Below are positions 1 to 8,870 of a DNA stretch of 64,000 nucleotides, one piece after another (positions within the stretch are counted from its first letter, which is position 1; the number at the start of each line of letters is the position of its first letter). The notes beneath the pieces were generated by a model that was not told where the DNA came from, did not search any database, and worked only from the letters and a program-made list of their open reading frames with translations. Made by a program: the position numbers and the translations under genes. The stretch comes from Paractinoplanes tereljensis (lineage in GTDB: Bacteria; Actinomycetota; Actinomycetes; Mycobacteriales; Micromonosporaceae). The DNA lies in contig NZ_BOMY01000013.1 of NCBI RefSeq assembly GCF_016862435.1, positions 310,001 to 374,000 on the forward strand, given 5' to 3'.

Positions 1-800
1 GCCAGCGCCCCGCTCACCGACAGCAACGCGGCCCCCGGGTATTTCGCCGAGCCGGTCGCGATGCCCACCACGCCGCGCGTGTACTTGTCGGAGGCCGGGC
101 CCGGTTGCGGCCACCACCCGGCGATGTCGGCGACGTCGGGCACCCGGACCACCGGGTCGGCGCGCAACGCCGGACCGAGCCCGATGTCGACCAGCTCCAC
201 CTGACCGCAGCGCACCGCGGCCGCCCCGAGCACGTGCGCCGGTTTGAGGCAGCCGAAGGTGACCGTGACATCGGCCGTGACCGCCTCGCCCGGCACGTCA
301 CCGGTGTCCACCGCGACGCCGCTCGGCACGTCGACCGCCACCACCACCGGCCGGTCGCCGTCGCGACCGCGCAGGTCAGCCAGCCGGGCCACCAGGCCGG
401 CGGCCGGCGGACGCAGACCGCCGCTCGCGCCGATGCCCACGATGCCGTCGAGCACCAGGTCGGCCCGGGATCCCAGCTCGCGCACGGTGAACCCACCGGC
501 CGACCGCAGCGCGGCCAGCCCGGCCAGGTGAACCCGCTCGGGCCGCAGCAACAGAGCACGCACCTGGGCACCCCGCCGGGCCAGCGCGGCGCCGGCGTAG
601 AGCGTGTCGCCGCCGTTGTCGCCGCTGCCCACCAGCAGCAGCACCCGCGCGCCGTAGACCCCGCCGCCCTCGTCGAGCAGCAGTGCGCAGCGCCGGGCCA
701 GGCCGGCCGCGGCCCGCTGCATCAGCGTGCCCTCCGGCAGCGACGCCATCAACGCCTTCTCGGCCGCACGCACATCCGCGACCCGCCATGCCTGCCGCAT
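1..800 (-). CDS. nnr: NAD(P)H-hydrate epimerase / ADP-dependent NAD(P)H-hydrate dehydratase (YjeF family), 3' end outside window
   Basis: Repairs hydrated NADH and NADPH in the cytoplasm; the family joins an N-terminal epimerase (YjeF_N) to a C-terminal ADP-dependent dehydratase. About 266 codons are visible, from the ATG at 800 (GGAGGG just upstream) to the window edge. They include the nucleotide-binding stretch VGSGDNGGDTLYAGAALARR and the later TVTFGCLKPAH and VDIGLGP motifs of the epimerase domain. The last visible residues (SDKYTRGVVGIATGSAKYPG) match the start of the dehydratase domain, so the bifunctional form is likely but its catalytic end is not seen. It follows acpS with a 73-base gap, a common actinobacterial pairing. 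Confidence 0.9.
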   Translation of the reverse strand, partial: MRQAWRVADVRAAEKALMASLPEGTLMQRAAAGLARRCALLLDEGGGVYGARVLLLVGSGDNGGDTLYAGAALARRGAQVRALLLRPERVHLAGLAALRSAGGFTVRELGSRADLVLDGIVGIGASGGLRPPAAGLVARLADLRGRDGDRPVVVAVDVPSGVAVDTGDVPGEAVTADVTVTFGCLKPAHVLGAAAVRCGQVELVDIGLGPALRADPVVRVPDVADIAGWWPQPGPASDKYTRGVVGIATGSAKYPGAALLSVSGAL

Positions 801-873
801 CAGCCCTCCAGTGCCCTCGGTGTGATGCCAAAGGTTTTAGGCCCCGGGTACGACAGTTTCGCGTTCCCGCTGC

Positions 874-1242
874 TCAGGATTCCGCGACCACCATCGCCGA
901 GGCGATCCCGCCGTCATGTGAGAGCGAAAGGTGCCACCGGGTGACACCCCGCTCGGTTGCAGCGGCGGCGACCGTACCGGAGACGGTCAACCACGGGCGG
1001 CCGTCCGGATCGGAGACGATCTCGCAGTCATGCCAGCGCATCCCGGCCGGGGCACCGAGCGCCTTCGCCACCGCCTCCTTCGCGGCGAACCGCGCGGCGA
1101 GGGACTCAGCCGAGCGCGGATTGCCGGAGCCGGTCAACCGCTCGCCCTCGGTGAAGAGCCGATCCGCGAGCAACGGCGTTCGGTCGAGAGCCCGGGCGAA
1201 GCGGTCCACCAGGACAACATCGATACCGACAGCCACGATCAC
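874..1242 (-). CDS. acpS: holo-[acyl-carrier-protein] synthase
   Basis: Transfers 4'-phosphopantetheine from coenzyme A to a serine of acyl carrier protein. The product is 122 residues, the normal AcpS length. It has the GIDVV start with metal-binding Asp8, the FTEGE motif, the [14 protein letters not shown] helix (Lys55, Glu56) and the HLSLSHD motif. The start is GTG at 1242. A TAGGGT hexamer ends six bases before it, so the transcript could be leaderless, although AGGG could also serve as a weak ribosome site. It lies just upstream of nnr and was probably co-transcribed with it. Confidence 0.93.
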   Translation of the reverse strand: MIVAVGIDVVLVDRFARALDRTPLLADRLFTEGERLTGSGNPRSAESLAARFAAKEAVAKALGAPAGMRWHDCEIVSDPDGRPWLTVSGTVAAAATERGVTRWHLSLSHDGGIASAMVVAES

Positions 1243-1445
1243 GGCCCAACCCTATCGGTAGCCGATGGCCGACGCTGCGGCGTAACGCACGGCCGGGTGG
1301 TGTGCAAGGCCTGTGGACAACCCGGCCGTATGCGCCTCCGCCGCCGTCCACAACCACACCCGGCCCGGTTCCCCGGCGCCTAACGTCGGCGCATCCCCGG
1401 GGCTTGCCCACGCAAGCTTCGCCGTTGCCCGCATGGAGGTTGCCG

Positions 1446-1733
1446 ATGAATCCCGATCTCGAGGTCGACACCGACGAGTTGCGCCGCGCCGCCTCCGCCC
1501 TGGCCGACACCGCGGCCGAGGTGACCGCCGGGACGTCGCAGACGCCGCCGGCCCAGCAAACCCCGCGTTGGCCGACGGCCGACGCGGCGTCGCTGGCCGC
1601 CGAGGCCGCCCGCCACCAGCTCGCCCTGCTCGGCGCCGACATCGACGAGACTGCCCGCCGGATAACCATCGCCGCCGAGGCCTACGAGCTGGCCGACGCC
1701 CGCGCCACCACCCGCCTCCGGTCGTTCCGATGA
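1446..1733 (+). CDS. EspC/ESAT-6-like small protein, putative type VII secretion target
   Basis: A 95-residue, Ala-rich, predicted all-helical protein with no signal peptide. Size, helical content and position before a DUF1023 hydrolase resemble small type VII (ESX) substrates of the EspC kind. There is no WXG motif; the only Trp is in RWPTAD mid-protein, where the turn between two helices would fall. The ATG at 1446 has a clear GGAGGT at 1435-1440. Its stop overlaps the next start by four bases (ATGA), so the two are co-translated. The family assignment is inference from architecture. No ESX ATPase or membrane component is in the window. Confidence 0.72.
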   Translation: MNPDLEVDTDELRRAASALADTAAEVTAGTSQTPPAQQTPRWPTADAASLAAEAARHQLALLGADIDETARRITIAAEAYELADARATTRLRSFR

Positions 1734-3208
1734 CCGCCGTGGTCTATGCCCGGCTGCGGGTAACCGATCCGAGCCGGTGGCGGGGCGTGGCCCTGGCCTG
1801 GCGGCGCTGGGCGGCCCTGGCCGGCCGCCTGGCCGCCGACCTCACCACCCGATTGTCCCGCACCGCGGCCGCCTGGTCCGGGGCAGCAGCCTCGGCCGCG
1901 CTGGCCCGGGTGGCCGCGCTCCGGCGCCGGCTCGTGCTGTTCCGGGTCCTCTGCTGGCAGGCCGACCAGACGGCGAGCGAGTTCGCCGTGTCCATGGAGC
2001 GGGCCCGGGAGTTGCTGGCCCGGGCCGGCCGCCGCGGCGTGCTCATCGACGACGACGGCAGCGTCCGTTCGCCCGGCGACCCCACCGCCGCGACCGAGGT
2101 GTCCGCCGCGATCAGCGTGGCCGCGCACGCCGACGACCGCGCCGCCGAGCGGATGGCCCGGCTGACGGCCGCCGCCCAGCAGCCCACCGCACCGCCGCCC
2201 GATCGGCCCGCCGGCACGGCGTCGCCGGCCGAGGTGAGCCGCTGGTGGGCCGGCCTGACCACCGCCGAGCGGCAGTGGCTGCTCGCCACCGAGCCGTCCT
2301 GGCTCGGCCCGCTGGACGGCATCCCGGCCGCCGACCGCGACACCGCCAACCGCCTGCTGCTGGAGGAACGGCGCGCCGAGGTGAAACAAGCGCCCGGGCT
2401 CGACGCGCTCGCCGACCGGCTGGCCGACGACGACGGCCCGCGGGCCTACCTGCTGCGGCTCGACGACCGGGAGGAGGGCCGCGCCGTGGTGGCGCTCGGC
2501 GACCCCGACCGGGCCGACAACGTGATTACCCACGTGCCCGGGATGACCGCCGGCCTGGCGTCGTTCAGCGGCGAGCTGTCCCGGGCCGCCCGGGTGGCCG
2601 AGCGGGCCACCGAGCTGTCCCCGGCCGCATCGACCAGCGCGGTGCTCTGGCTCGACTACGACGCACCCGACTTCGTCGACGAGGCTGCCAGCGCTCGCCG
2701 GGCGGAGGCGGGCGCTCCGGCGCTGCGGCGCTTCCTGGAGGGGCTGCGCGCGACCGAGGACGGCCCGCCGGCCCGGCAGACTCTGGTCGGGCACAGCTAC
2801 GGCTCGGTGGTGGTGGGCAAGGCGGCCACCACGGCCGGTCTGGCCGCCGACGACGTGGTGTTCGTCGGTTCGCCGGGCGTGGGCGTCGACACGGCCGGCG
2901 ACCTGGCGGTCCCGGCCGGCCATGTCTGGTCGTCGACCTCGCGCAGCGACATCATCCAGTACGCGGCACCCGCCCCCGGCTCCCTGCTGAAGAAGCTGGA
3001 GCTGGCCGCGGCCGTCCCGATCATCGGCCCGGCCTTGGCCTTCAGCCGCCCTCACCAAGACCTCTGGTTCGGGCACAACCCGAGCGATCCGTCGTTCGGA
3101 GCCTGCCTGTTCCCCAGCAGCCCCGACGCCGGCCACCTGGGTTATTGGGACCGCGGAAGCCCGTCCCTGGACGCCCTGGCGTCAATCACCCTGGGCACCG
3201 CCCGATGA
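1730..3208 (+). CDS. DUF1023-type alpha/beta hydrolase
   Basis: A 492-residue protein whose C-terminal half is an alpha/beta hydrolase. The nucleophile elbow GHSYGS has its Ser at residue 356, followed by VVVGKA and a VVFVGSPGVGV strand, as in the DUF1023 family. The first 150 or so residues are Ala/Arg-rich and helical, and may form a WXG100-like or substrate-docking region. The start overlaps the stop of the EspC-like gene (ATGA). In related actinobacteria such hydrolases sit beside type VII substrates, so secretion or cell-surface lipid/ester hydrolysis is possible. The substrate is unknown and no N-terminal signal peptide is seen. Confidence 0.85.
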   Translation: MTAVVYARLRVTDPSRWRGVALAWRRWAALAGRLAADLTTRLSRTAAAWSGAAASAALARVAALRRRLVLFRVLCWQADQTASEFAVSMERARELLARAGRRGVLIDDDGSVRSPGDPTAATEVSAAISVAAHADDRAAERMARLTAAAQQPTAPPPDRPAGTASPAEVSRWWAGLTTAERQWLLATEPSWLGPLDGIPAADRDTANRLLLEERRAEVKQAPGLDALADRLADDDGPRAYLLRLDDREEGRAVVALGDPDRADNVITHVPGMTAGLASFSGELSRAARVAERATELSPAASTSAVLWLDYDAPDFVDEAASARRAEAGAPALRRFLEGLRATEDGPPARQTLVGHSYGSVVVGKAATTAGLAADDVVFVGSPGVGVDTAGDLAVPAGHVWSSTSRSDIIQYAAPAPGSLLKKLELAAAVPIIGPALAFSRPHQDLWFGHNPSDPSFGACLFPSSPDAGHLGYWDRGSPSLDALASITLGTAR

Positions 3209-3285
3209 GCCCGCCGATCACCGCGGACCCACTCGCACGGAAAGGCCGAGGACCGCCCCCGGTGGGCGGGGGCGGACAGCCGAGG

Positions 3286-3311
3286 AGGCCGCCCGCCCAG
3301 GCGGGCGGCCT
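3286..3311. terminator. GC-rich hairpin between convergent genes
   Basis: An almost perfect inverted repeat with arms AGGCCGCCCGCC and GGCGGGCGGCCT and a minimal loop. It lies between the convergent DUF1023 gene and glmS. No U-tract follows on either strand, so it is a bidirectional, hairpin-only terminator candidate. A second short C/G inverted repeat lies just before it, near 3253-3275. Confidence 0.65.
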
Positions 3312-3322
3312 ACGGTCGCGAA

Positions 3323-5206
3323 TTATTCGACGGTGACGGACTTCGCCAGGTTCCGGGGCTGGTCGACGTCCAGGCCGCGGGCCGCGGCGATCTCGCAGGC
3401 GAGGATCTGCAGCGGGACCGTGGTCATCAGCGGGGCCAGCAGGGTGGGCGTCTTCGGCACCGGAATCAGGTGGTCGGCGTAAGCACGGACGCTCTCGTCG
3501 CCCTCCTCGGCGATGACGATGGTGCGGGCGCCGCGGGCGCGGACCTCCTGGATGTTGGAGACCACCTTGTCGCGGATGACGCCCCGGCCGGCCGGGGACG
3601 GCACCACGCAGACCACCGGGGTGCCCTCGTCAATCAGCGAGATCGGGCCGTGCTTGAGCTCGCCGGCGGCGAAGCCCTCGGCGTGCATGTAGGCGAGTTC
3701 CTTGAGCTTGAGCGCACCCTCGAGGGCCACCGGGTAACCGACGTGCCGGCCGATGAACAGCACCGTCGTCGCCGTCTTGAGGTCGCGGGCCAGGGCGCGC
3801 ACGTCCTCCATCTGGCCGAGCAGGGTGCGCAGGCTGTCGGGCGTGCTCTGCAGCTTCTCGACCACGGCCGCGACCTCGTCGGCATACATGACGCCGCGGA
3901 TCTGGGCCAGGTGCAGACCGATCAGGTAACAGGCGACCAGCTGGGTCAGGAAGGCCTTGGTGGAGGCGACCGCGATCTCCGGGCCGCCGTGGGTGTAAAG
4001 CACCGCGTCGGACTCGCGCGGGATGGTCGAGCCGTTGGTGTTGCAGATCGCGAGCACCCGCGCCTTCTGCTCCTTGGCGTGCCGCAGCGCCATCAGCGTG
4101 TCCATGGTCTCGCCGGACTGGCTGATCGTGATCACCAGCGTGGAGCGGTCCAGGATCGGGTCGCGGTAACGGAACTCACTGGCCAGCTCGACCTCGCAGG
4201 GGATCCGGGTCCAGTGCTCGATCGCGTACTTCGCGACCATGCCGGCGTGGTAGGAGGTGCCGCAGGCCACGATGAAGACCTTGTCGACGTCGCGCAGGTC
4301 CTGGTCGGTCAGGCGCACCTCGTCGAGGACGATCTCGCCGCGGTCGGAGAGGCGGCCGAGCAGGGTGTCGGCGATCGCGTCCGGCTGGTCGGCGATCTCC
4401 TTGAGCATGAAGTAGTCGTAACCGCCCTTCTCGGCAGCCTTGGCGTCCCAGTCGATGTGGAACTCCTTGCCGGTGGCGGGCTCGCCGTCGAAGCCGGTGA
4501 TCTCGATGCCGGCCGGGGTGATCAGCACGACCTGGTCCTGGCCGAGCTCGATCGCTTCCCGGGTGTGCTCGATGAACGCGGAGACGTCGCTGGCCAGGAA
4601 GTTCTCCCCGTCGCCGCGGCCGACCACGAGCGGCGAGTTGCGGCGGGCGGCGACCACCGCGTCGGGCACGTCGACGTCGATGGCCAGCAGCGTGAAGGCG
4701 CCCTCGAGCCGGCGGACCGTGCGGCGCATGGCCTCGGCCAGCAGCTGCGGGCCGGCGGCGGCACCGGCCTCGCGCAGCGCGCGCACCTCAGCGGCGAGCA
4801 GGTGGGCCGCGCACTCGGTGTCGGTGTCGCTGGCGAACTCGACGCCGGTCGCCTCCAGCTCGGCGCGCAGCCGGGAGAAGTTCTCGATGATGCCGTTGTG
4901 GATGACGGCGACCCGCCCGTCGGCGGAGAGATGCGGGTGGGCGTTGCGGTCGGTCGGGCCGCCGTGCGTCGCCCACCGGGTGTGCCCGATCGCGGTGGTG
5001 CCGGAGGCGATGTTGTCGCCGCTCCGCTCGGCCAGGGCCTTTTCCAGGTTGGCCAGCTTGCCGGCCTTCTTCTCGGTCAGAACGACACCGTCGTCGACGA
5101 TGGCGACGCCGGCGGAGTCGTAACCGCGGTACTCCAGTCGGCGAAGTCCGTCGAGAACGATGCTGAGCGCCGGACGACCGCCGACGTAACCCACGATGCC
5201 ACACAT
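3323..5206 (-). CDS. glmS: glutamine--fructose-6-phosphate aminotransferase (isomerizing)
   Basis: Makes glucosamine-6-phosphate from fructose-6-phosphate and glutamine, the first committed step to UDP-GlcNAc and peptidoglycan. The 627-residue product begins MCGIVGYVGG. Cys2 must become the N-terminal nucleophile after Met removal, which fixes the ATG at 5206; an in-frame start 12 codons upstream would destroy activity. The glutaminase domain is about residues 2-220. Two SIS domains follow, with ITISQSGETMDT, and the protein ends QPRNLAKSVTVE as expected. No Shine-Dalgarno sequence precedes the ATG. glmM, the next enzyme of the pathway, lies 2.2 kb away on the same strand. Confidence 0.96.
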   Translation of the reverse strand: MCGIVGYVGGRPALSIVLDGLRRLEYRGYDSAGVAIVDDGVVLTEKKAGKLANLEKALAERSGDNIASGTTAIGHTRWATHGGPTDRNAHPHLSADGRVAVIHNGIIENFSRLRAELEATGVEFASDTDTECAAHLLAAEVRALREAGAAAGPQLLAEAMRRTVRRLEGAFTLLAIDVDVPDAVVAARRNSPLVVGRGDGENFLASDVSAFIEHTREAIELGQDQVVLITPAGIEITGFDGEPATGKEFHIDWDAKAAEKGGYDYFMLKEIADQPDAIADTLLGRLSDRGEIVLDEVRLTDQDLRDVDKVFIVACGTSYHAGMVAKYAIEHWTRIPCEVELASEFRYRDPILDRSTLVITISQSGETMDTLMALRHAKEQKARVLAICNTNGSTIPRESDAVLYTHGGPEIAVASTKAFLTQLVACYLIGLHLAQIRGVMYADEVAAVVEKLQSTPDSLRTLLGQMEDVRALARDLKTATTVLFIGRHVGYPVALEGALKLKELAYMHAEGFAAGELKHGPISLIDEGTPVVCVVPSPAGRGVIRDKVVSNIQEVRARGARTIVIAEEGDESVRAYADHLIPVPKTPTLLAPLMTTVPLQILACEIAAARGLDVDQPRNLAKSVTVE

Positions 5207-5213
5207 GAGGGGC

Positions 5214-5219
5214 AGCGTA
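5214..5219 (-). promoter_or_regulatory. candidate -10 element giving a leaderless glmS mRNA
   Basis: TACGCT fits the actinobacterial TANNNT -10 pattern. It ends seven bases before the glmS ATG, the spacing expected if transcription starts on the A of the start codon. No ribosome-binding site lies upstream of the ATG. No good -35 is seen. This is inference from spacing only. Confidence 0.4.
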
Positions 5220-5251
5220 ACCGAATACCGCTCACGGCGCATGCTCGGGAA

Positions 5252-5288
5252 GCACCCTTTCGAGCATCCAATTTGCTCGAAAGGGTGC
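5252..5288. repeat. 15-bp perfect inverted repeat between divergent glmS and MmpS-like genes
   Basis: Arms GCACCCTTTCGAGCA (5252-5266) and TGCTCGAAAGGGTGC (5274-5288) enclose a 7-base AT-rich loop. The site is 46 bases upstream of the glmS start and about 90 bases upstream of the TTG start at 5379. Between two divergent 5' ends it is badly placed for a terminator and could be a protein operator. No other copy was noticed in the window. Confidence 0.7.
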
Positions 5289-5378
5289 CCTTGAATTGGC
5301 CGATCGCCCGGTACCGGCGATTGCCAGGTGGCGCTGCTGGCGTACCGTCAGCTTGCGCGCCGAACCCGGGAGAACAGC

Positions 5379-6260
5379 TTGACCGACCAGCCGAACAACC
5401 AGCAGCCGGGCCGCAACCCGGACCCCTCGGCCGCGCCACCGCCCAGCCCGGACGGCACCAGCACCCCGGTCTCCGGGCAGCCCTGGTCGACACCGTCCGG
5501 CGACTCGTGGTCGCCCGAGCCCTACCAGCCGCCGAGCGCCCCGCAGCCCCCGGCCTACTCCCCGGGTTACGCCACGATCCCGCCACCGCCGGCGCCTAAC
5601 TACCCGCCGACGTCGCAGTTCCCGGCGGTCAACTATGCGCCGCCGCAGCCGGTCAGCTATGCGCCGCCACCGCCCGACGGCTACGGCGGCTATCCGCCGC
5701 CGGGATACCCACCGGCCGGCTACCCGCCGCAGGCCTACCAACCGGGCTTCCAGCCGCCCCAGCCGCCACCCCGCCGGAGCAGCGCCCCGATCATCGCGGT
5801 GATCCTGGCGGTCGCGCTGCTGCTCTGCGGCGGCATCGCCACGGCCGGCGTGCTGATCGCGCGCGGCGTCAAGGACAAGGCCGCCGAGGCGGTCGGCGAC
5901 CTGCCGACCTCGGTGCCCGAGCTGCCCGGCCTGCCCACCGACCTGCCGACCGGCAGCACGGACGGCACCGGCCGGCAGATCACCGTGACGTACGAGGTGA
6001 CCGGCGACGGCCCGGTGTCGATCGTCTACGTCGAGAAGATCGGCGAGTCGCCGAAGCGGCTGGAAAACGTGAAGCTTCCGTGGAAGGTCACCGCCCAGGC
6101 CGAGATCCCGGCGCTGTTGTCGATCGTCGTTCTCCGGGTCGGCACCAGCGAGGGCTCGGTGAGCTGCCGCGCGCTGGTCGACGGCAAAGAGGTCAAGGCG
6201 AACGAGTCCGGGCAATCCAACTTCGCCTCCGCCAACTGCACCCAACTGGTCCTGGAGTGA
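5379..6260 (+). CDS. proline-rich membrane-anchored protein with MmpS-like C-terminal domain
   Basis: A 293-residue protein when read from the TTG at 5379, which has GGGAGA five bases upstream; an ATG at 5328 would add 17 residues. The N-terminal 130 residues are a Pro/Tyr/Gly-rich cytoplasmic region with PPPGYPPAGYPPQAYQPGFQ-type repeats. One transmembrane helix follows (APIIAVILAVALLLCGGIA). The external domain has the ITVTYEVTGDGPVSIVYV and LPWKVTAQ strands typical of MmpS proteins and a likely disulfide from two Cys (SCRALV, ANCTQL). MmpS proteins assist MmpL exporters, but no MmpL is nearby. The next gene starts two bases after the stop. Confidence 0.8.
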   Translation: MTDQPNNQQPGRNPDPSAAPPPSPDGTSTPVSGQPWSTPSGDSWSPEPYQPPSAPQPPAYSPGYATIPPPPAPNYPPTSQFPAVNYAPPQPVSYAPPPPDGYGGYPPPGYPPAGYPPQAYQPGFQPPQPPPRRSSAPIIAVILAVALLLCGGIATAGVLIARGVKDKAAEAVGDLPTSVPELPGLPTDLPTGSTDGTGRQITVTYEVTGDGPVSIVYVEKIGESPKRLENVKLPWKVTAQAEIPALLSIVVLRVGTSEGSVSCRALVDGKEVKANESGQSNFASANCTQLVLE

Positions 6261-6261
6261 G

Positions 6262-7434
6262 ATGACGGCCGATCCACTGGTCGAGCGCATGCGGGCGTTC
6301 GGCACCACGATCTTCACCGAGATGTCCGCCCTGGCGGTGCGCACCGGCTCGATCAACCTGGGGCAGGGCTTCCCGGACACCGACGGCCCACCGGAGATGC
6401 TGGCGGCCGCCGCCGAGGCGCTGCGGGGTGGCGCCAACCAGTACCCTCCGCTGCCCGGGATCCCCGCCCTGCGGGCGAAGATCACCGAGCACGAGCAGCG
6501 CTTCTGGGGCCTGAGCCGGGACCCGGACACCGAGGTCGTGGTCACCGCGGGCGCCACCGAGGCGATCGCCGCCGCGATCCTGGGACTATGCGAGAGCGGC
6601 GACGAGGTGGTCACGTTCGAGCCGTACTACGACTCGTACGCGGCGAGCATCACCCTGGCCGGCGCGGTGCGACGGACCGTGACCCTGCGCCCGGGCCCGC
6701 AGGGCCGATATGTCTTCGACGAGGCCGAGCTGCGCGCCGCGTTCGGCCCGCGCACTCGCCTGGTGCTGCTCAATTCGCCGCACAACCCGACCGGCAAGGT
6801 CTTCACCCGCGCCGAACTCACCCTGATCGCCGAGCTCTGCCAGGAATTCGACGCGTACGCGGTGACCGACGAGGTCTACGAGCACCTGGTCTTCACCGAC
6901 GCGGCCGAGCCGCACACCCCGCTGGCCACGCTGCCCGGCATGCGGGAGCGGACGCTGCGCATCTCCTCGGCCGGCAAGACGTTCTCCTGCACCGGCTGGA
7001 AGGTCGGCTGGGCGACCGGCCCGCGCGAGCTGGTCTCCACCGTGCAGCGCGTCAAACAGTTCCTGACGTTCGTGAACGCCGGCCCACTTCAGCCGGCGGT
7101 TGCGGTCGCGCTCGGCCTGCCGGATACCTACTTCACCGAGTTCCGGGCGACCCTGCAGGCCCGCCGCGACCGCTTGGTGGCGGGCCTCACCGAGGCCGGT
7201 TTCGTGGTCCAGCCGTCCGAGGGCACCTACTTCGTGACCACCGACATCACCCCGCTGGGCGGAACGGACGGCGCCGACTTCTGCCGGGAACTGCCCGCCC
7301 GCTGCGGCGTCGTCGCGGTGCCCACCCAGGTCTTCTACGACCACAAGGACGAGGGCAGGCACCTGATCCGGTTCGCCTTCTGCAAGCGCGAAGAGGTCAT
7401 CGACGAGGCCGCCCGGAGGCTGGCGAAGATCTAA
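6262..7434 (+). CDS. class I/II pyridoxal-phosphate aminotransferase, DapC/methionine-aminotransferase-like
   Basis: A 390-residue fold-type I PLP enzyme. Visible motifs are the [13 protein letters not shown]-terminal substrate region, [12 protein letters not shown] (cofactor phosphate), [20 protein letters not shown], and [16 protein letters not shown] with PLP Lys239. The pattern matches actinobacterial enzymes annotated as N-succinyl-diaminopimelate aminotransferase (DapC) and also methionine or kynurenine aminotransferases, so the substrate is not settled. The ATG follows the MmpS-like stop by one base, and the stop overlaps the convergent glmM stop by four bases. Confidence 0.88.
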   Translation: MTADPLVERMRAFGTTIFTEMSALAVRTGSINLGQGFPDTDGPPEMLAAAAEALRGGANQYPPLPGIPALRAKITEHEQRFWGLSRDPDTEVVVTAGATEAIAAAILGLCESGDEVVTFEPYYDSYAASITLAGAVRRTVTLRPGPQGRYVFDEAELRAAFGPRTRLVLLNSPHNPTGKVFTRAELTLIAELCQEFDAYAVTDEVYEHLVFTDAAEPHTPLATLPGMRERTLRISSAGKTFSCTGWKVGWATGPRELVSTVQRVKQFLTFVNAGPLQPAVAVALGLPDTYFTEFRATLQARRDRLVAGLTEAGFVVQPSEGTYFVTTDITPLGGTDGADFCRELPARCGVVAVPTQVFYDHKDEGRHLIRFAFCKREEVIDEAARRLAKI

Positions 7435-8780
7435 GCGGGGCTGGCCGAGTTGACCTCGGCGGCGATCCGCTCGGCGACCGAGCGAGCCTGCTCCTCGGTG
7501 CCGGCCTCGACCATCACCCGAACGAGCGGCTCGGTGCCGGAGGGGCGCAGCAGCACCCGGCCGGTCTCGCCCAACTCGTCCTCGGCCAGCGCGACGGCGG
7601 CCTGCACGGTCGGGGCGGCCGCGCCGGCCTCCCGGTCGCCGACCCGCACGTTGATCAGCACCTGCGGCAGCTTGTGCACCACGGCGGCCAGGTCGGCCAG
7701 CGACTTCCCGCTGCCGGCCAGCTGGGCCATCAGGTGCAGCCCGGTGAGCACGCCGTCGCCGGTGGTGGCGAACTCGGGCATCACGATGTGCCCGCTCTGC
7801 TCGCCGCCCAGCGCCAGCCCGCCCGCGTTCAGCTCCTCCAGGACGTACCGGTCGCCGACCTTGGCCTCGATCATCTTGATGCCGGACTGCTTCATCGCGA
7901 TCTTCAAGCCCAGGTTGCTCATCACGGTCGCCACCAGCGTGTCGTTGGTGAGCGTGCCGGCGTCCCGCATGGCGAGCGCGAGGATCGCCATGATCTGGTC
8001 GCCGTCGACGATGTCACCCGAAGCGGTGACGGCCAGGCAGCGGTCGGCGTCCCCGTCGTGCGCGATGCCGAGGTCGGCACCCTCGGCGAGGACCCGGTCC
8101 CGGACCTTCTCCATGTGGGTGGAACCACACTCTTCGTTGATGTTGAGGCCGTCCGGGTCGGCGTGGATCGCGATGACCTCGGCGCCGGCCTCCTCGTACG
8201 CGATCGGCCCGACCTCGCTGGCCGCACCGTTGGCGCAGTCCACCACGACCTTGATGCCCTCGAGCCGGTTCGGCGTGGCGGCGACCAGGTGCTTGATGTA
8301 GTGCTCGGCCCCGTCGAGCAGGTCGTTGACCCGGCCGATGGCACCGCCGATGGGACGCCCGATCACCCCGTGCCCGTCCTCGACGGCCTGCTCGATCCGC
8401 GCCTCCAGCTCGTCCGGCAGCTTGGTGCCGCCGGCCGCGAACAGCTTGATGCCGTTGTCCGGCATCGGGTTGTGCGAGGCGGAGAGCATCACGCCGAGGT
8501 CGGCGTTGGTCTGCGCGACCAGGTAGGCCACGGCCGGGGTGGGCAGCACGCCGACCCGCACCACGTTGGCTCCGGCGCTGGTCAGCCCGGCGACCACGGC
8601 CGCCTCGAGCATCTCGCCGCTGGCCCGCGGGTCGCGCCCGACGATGGCGAGCGGCTGGTGGCTGGTGTCACTCTCGACCAGGACCCGGGCCGCGGCGACC
8701 GCGACGGACAGGGCCAGTTCCGGCGTCAGGTCGCCGTTTGCGAGCCCGCGCACACCGTCGGTACCGAAGAGTCGCCCCAT
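7431..8780 (-). CDS. glmM: phosphoglucosamine mutase
   Basis: Interconverts glucosamine-6-phosphate and glucosamine-1-phosphate, the step after GlmS on the way to UDP-GlcNAc. The 449-residue product begins [12 protein letters not shown]. The catalytic phosphoserine is Ser102 in [13 protein letters not shown], the metal loop is DGDADRCL, and the C-terminal phosphate-binding loop is [12 protein letters not shown]. The ATG at 8780 has AAAGGAAG upstream. The gene starts only about 30 bases beyond the terminator of the rplM-rpsI operon, so it needs its own promoter in that gap or relies on read-through. Confidence 0.96.
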   Translation of the reverse strand: MGRLFGTDGVRGLANGDLTPELALSVAVAAARVLVESDTSHQPLAIVGRDPRASGEMLEAAVVAGLTSAGANVVRVGVLPTPAVAYLVAQTNADLGVMLSASHNPMPDNGIKLFAAGGTKLPDELEARIEQAVEDGHGVIGRPIGGAIGRVNDLLDGAEHYIKHLVAATPNRLEGIKVVVDCANGAASEVGPIAYEEAGAEVIAIHADPDGLNINEECGSTHMEKVRDRVLAEGADLGIAHDGDADRCLAVTASGDIVDGDQIMAILALAMRDAGTLTNDTLVATVMSNLGLKIAMKQSGIKMIEAKVGDRYVLEELNAGGLALGGEQSGHIVMPEFATTGDGVLTGLHLMAQLAGSGKSLADLAAVVHKLPQVLINVRVGDREAGAAAPTVQAAVALAEDELGETGRVLLRPSGTEPLVRVMVEAGTEEQARSVAERIAAEVNSASPA

Positions 8781-8813
8781 GGCGGCTTCCTTTCGAGGGA
8801 AACGAATGCAAAA

Positions 8814-8858
8814 CGGCCGGGCCCGCCCCCCAACCAACGAGGGGGGCGAACCCGGCCG
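8814..8858 (-). terminator. rho-independent terminator of the rplM-rpsI operon
   Basis: A long stem (CGGCCGGG pairing CCCGGCCG, with an inner C6/G6 stem) is followed in the minus direction by TTTT. It begins 12 bases after the rpsI stop. Confidence 0.85.
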
Positions 8859-8870
8859 CCTAGAAAGCGA

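Noticed and set aside
5207..5378. A glmS ribozyme or leader riboswitch upstream of glmS
   Set aside because: The region lacks the ribozyme core, the ribozyme is known mainly from Firmicutes, and the spacing of the -10 candidate suggests a leaderless mRNA.
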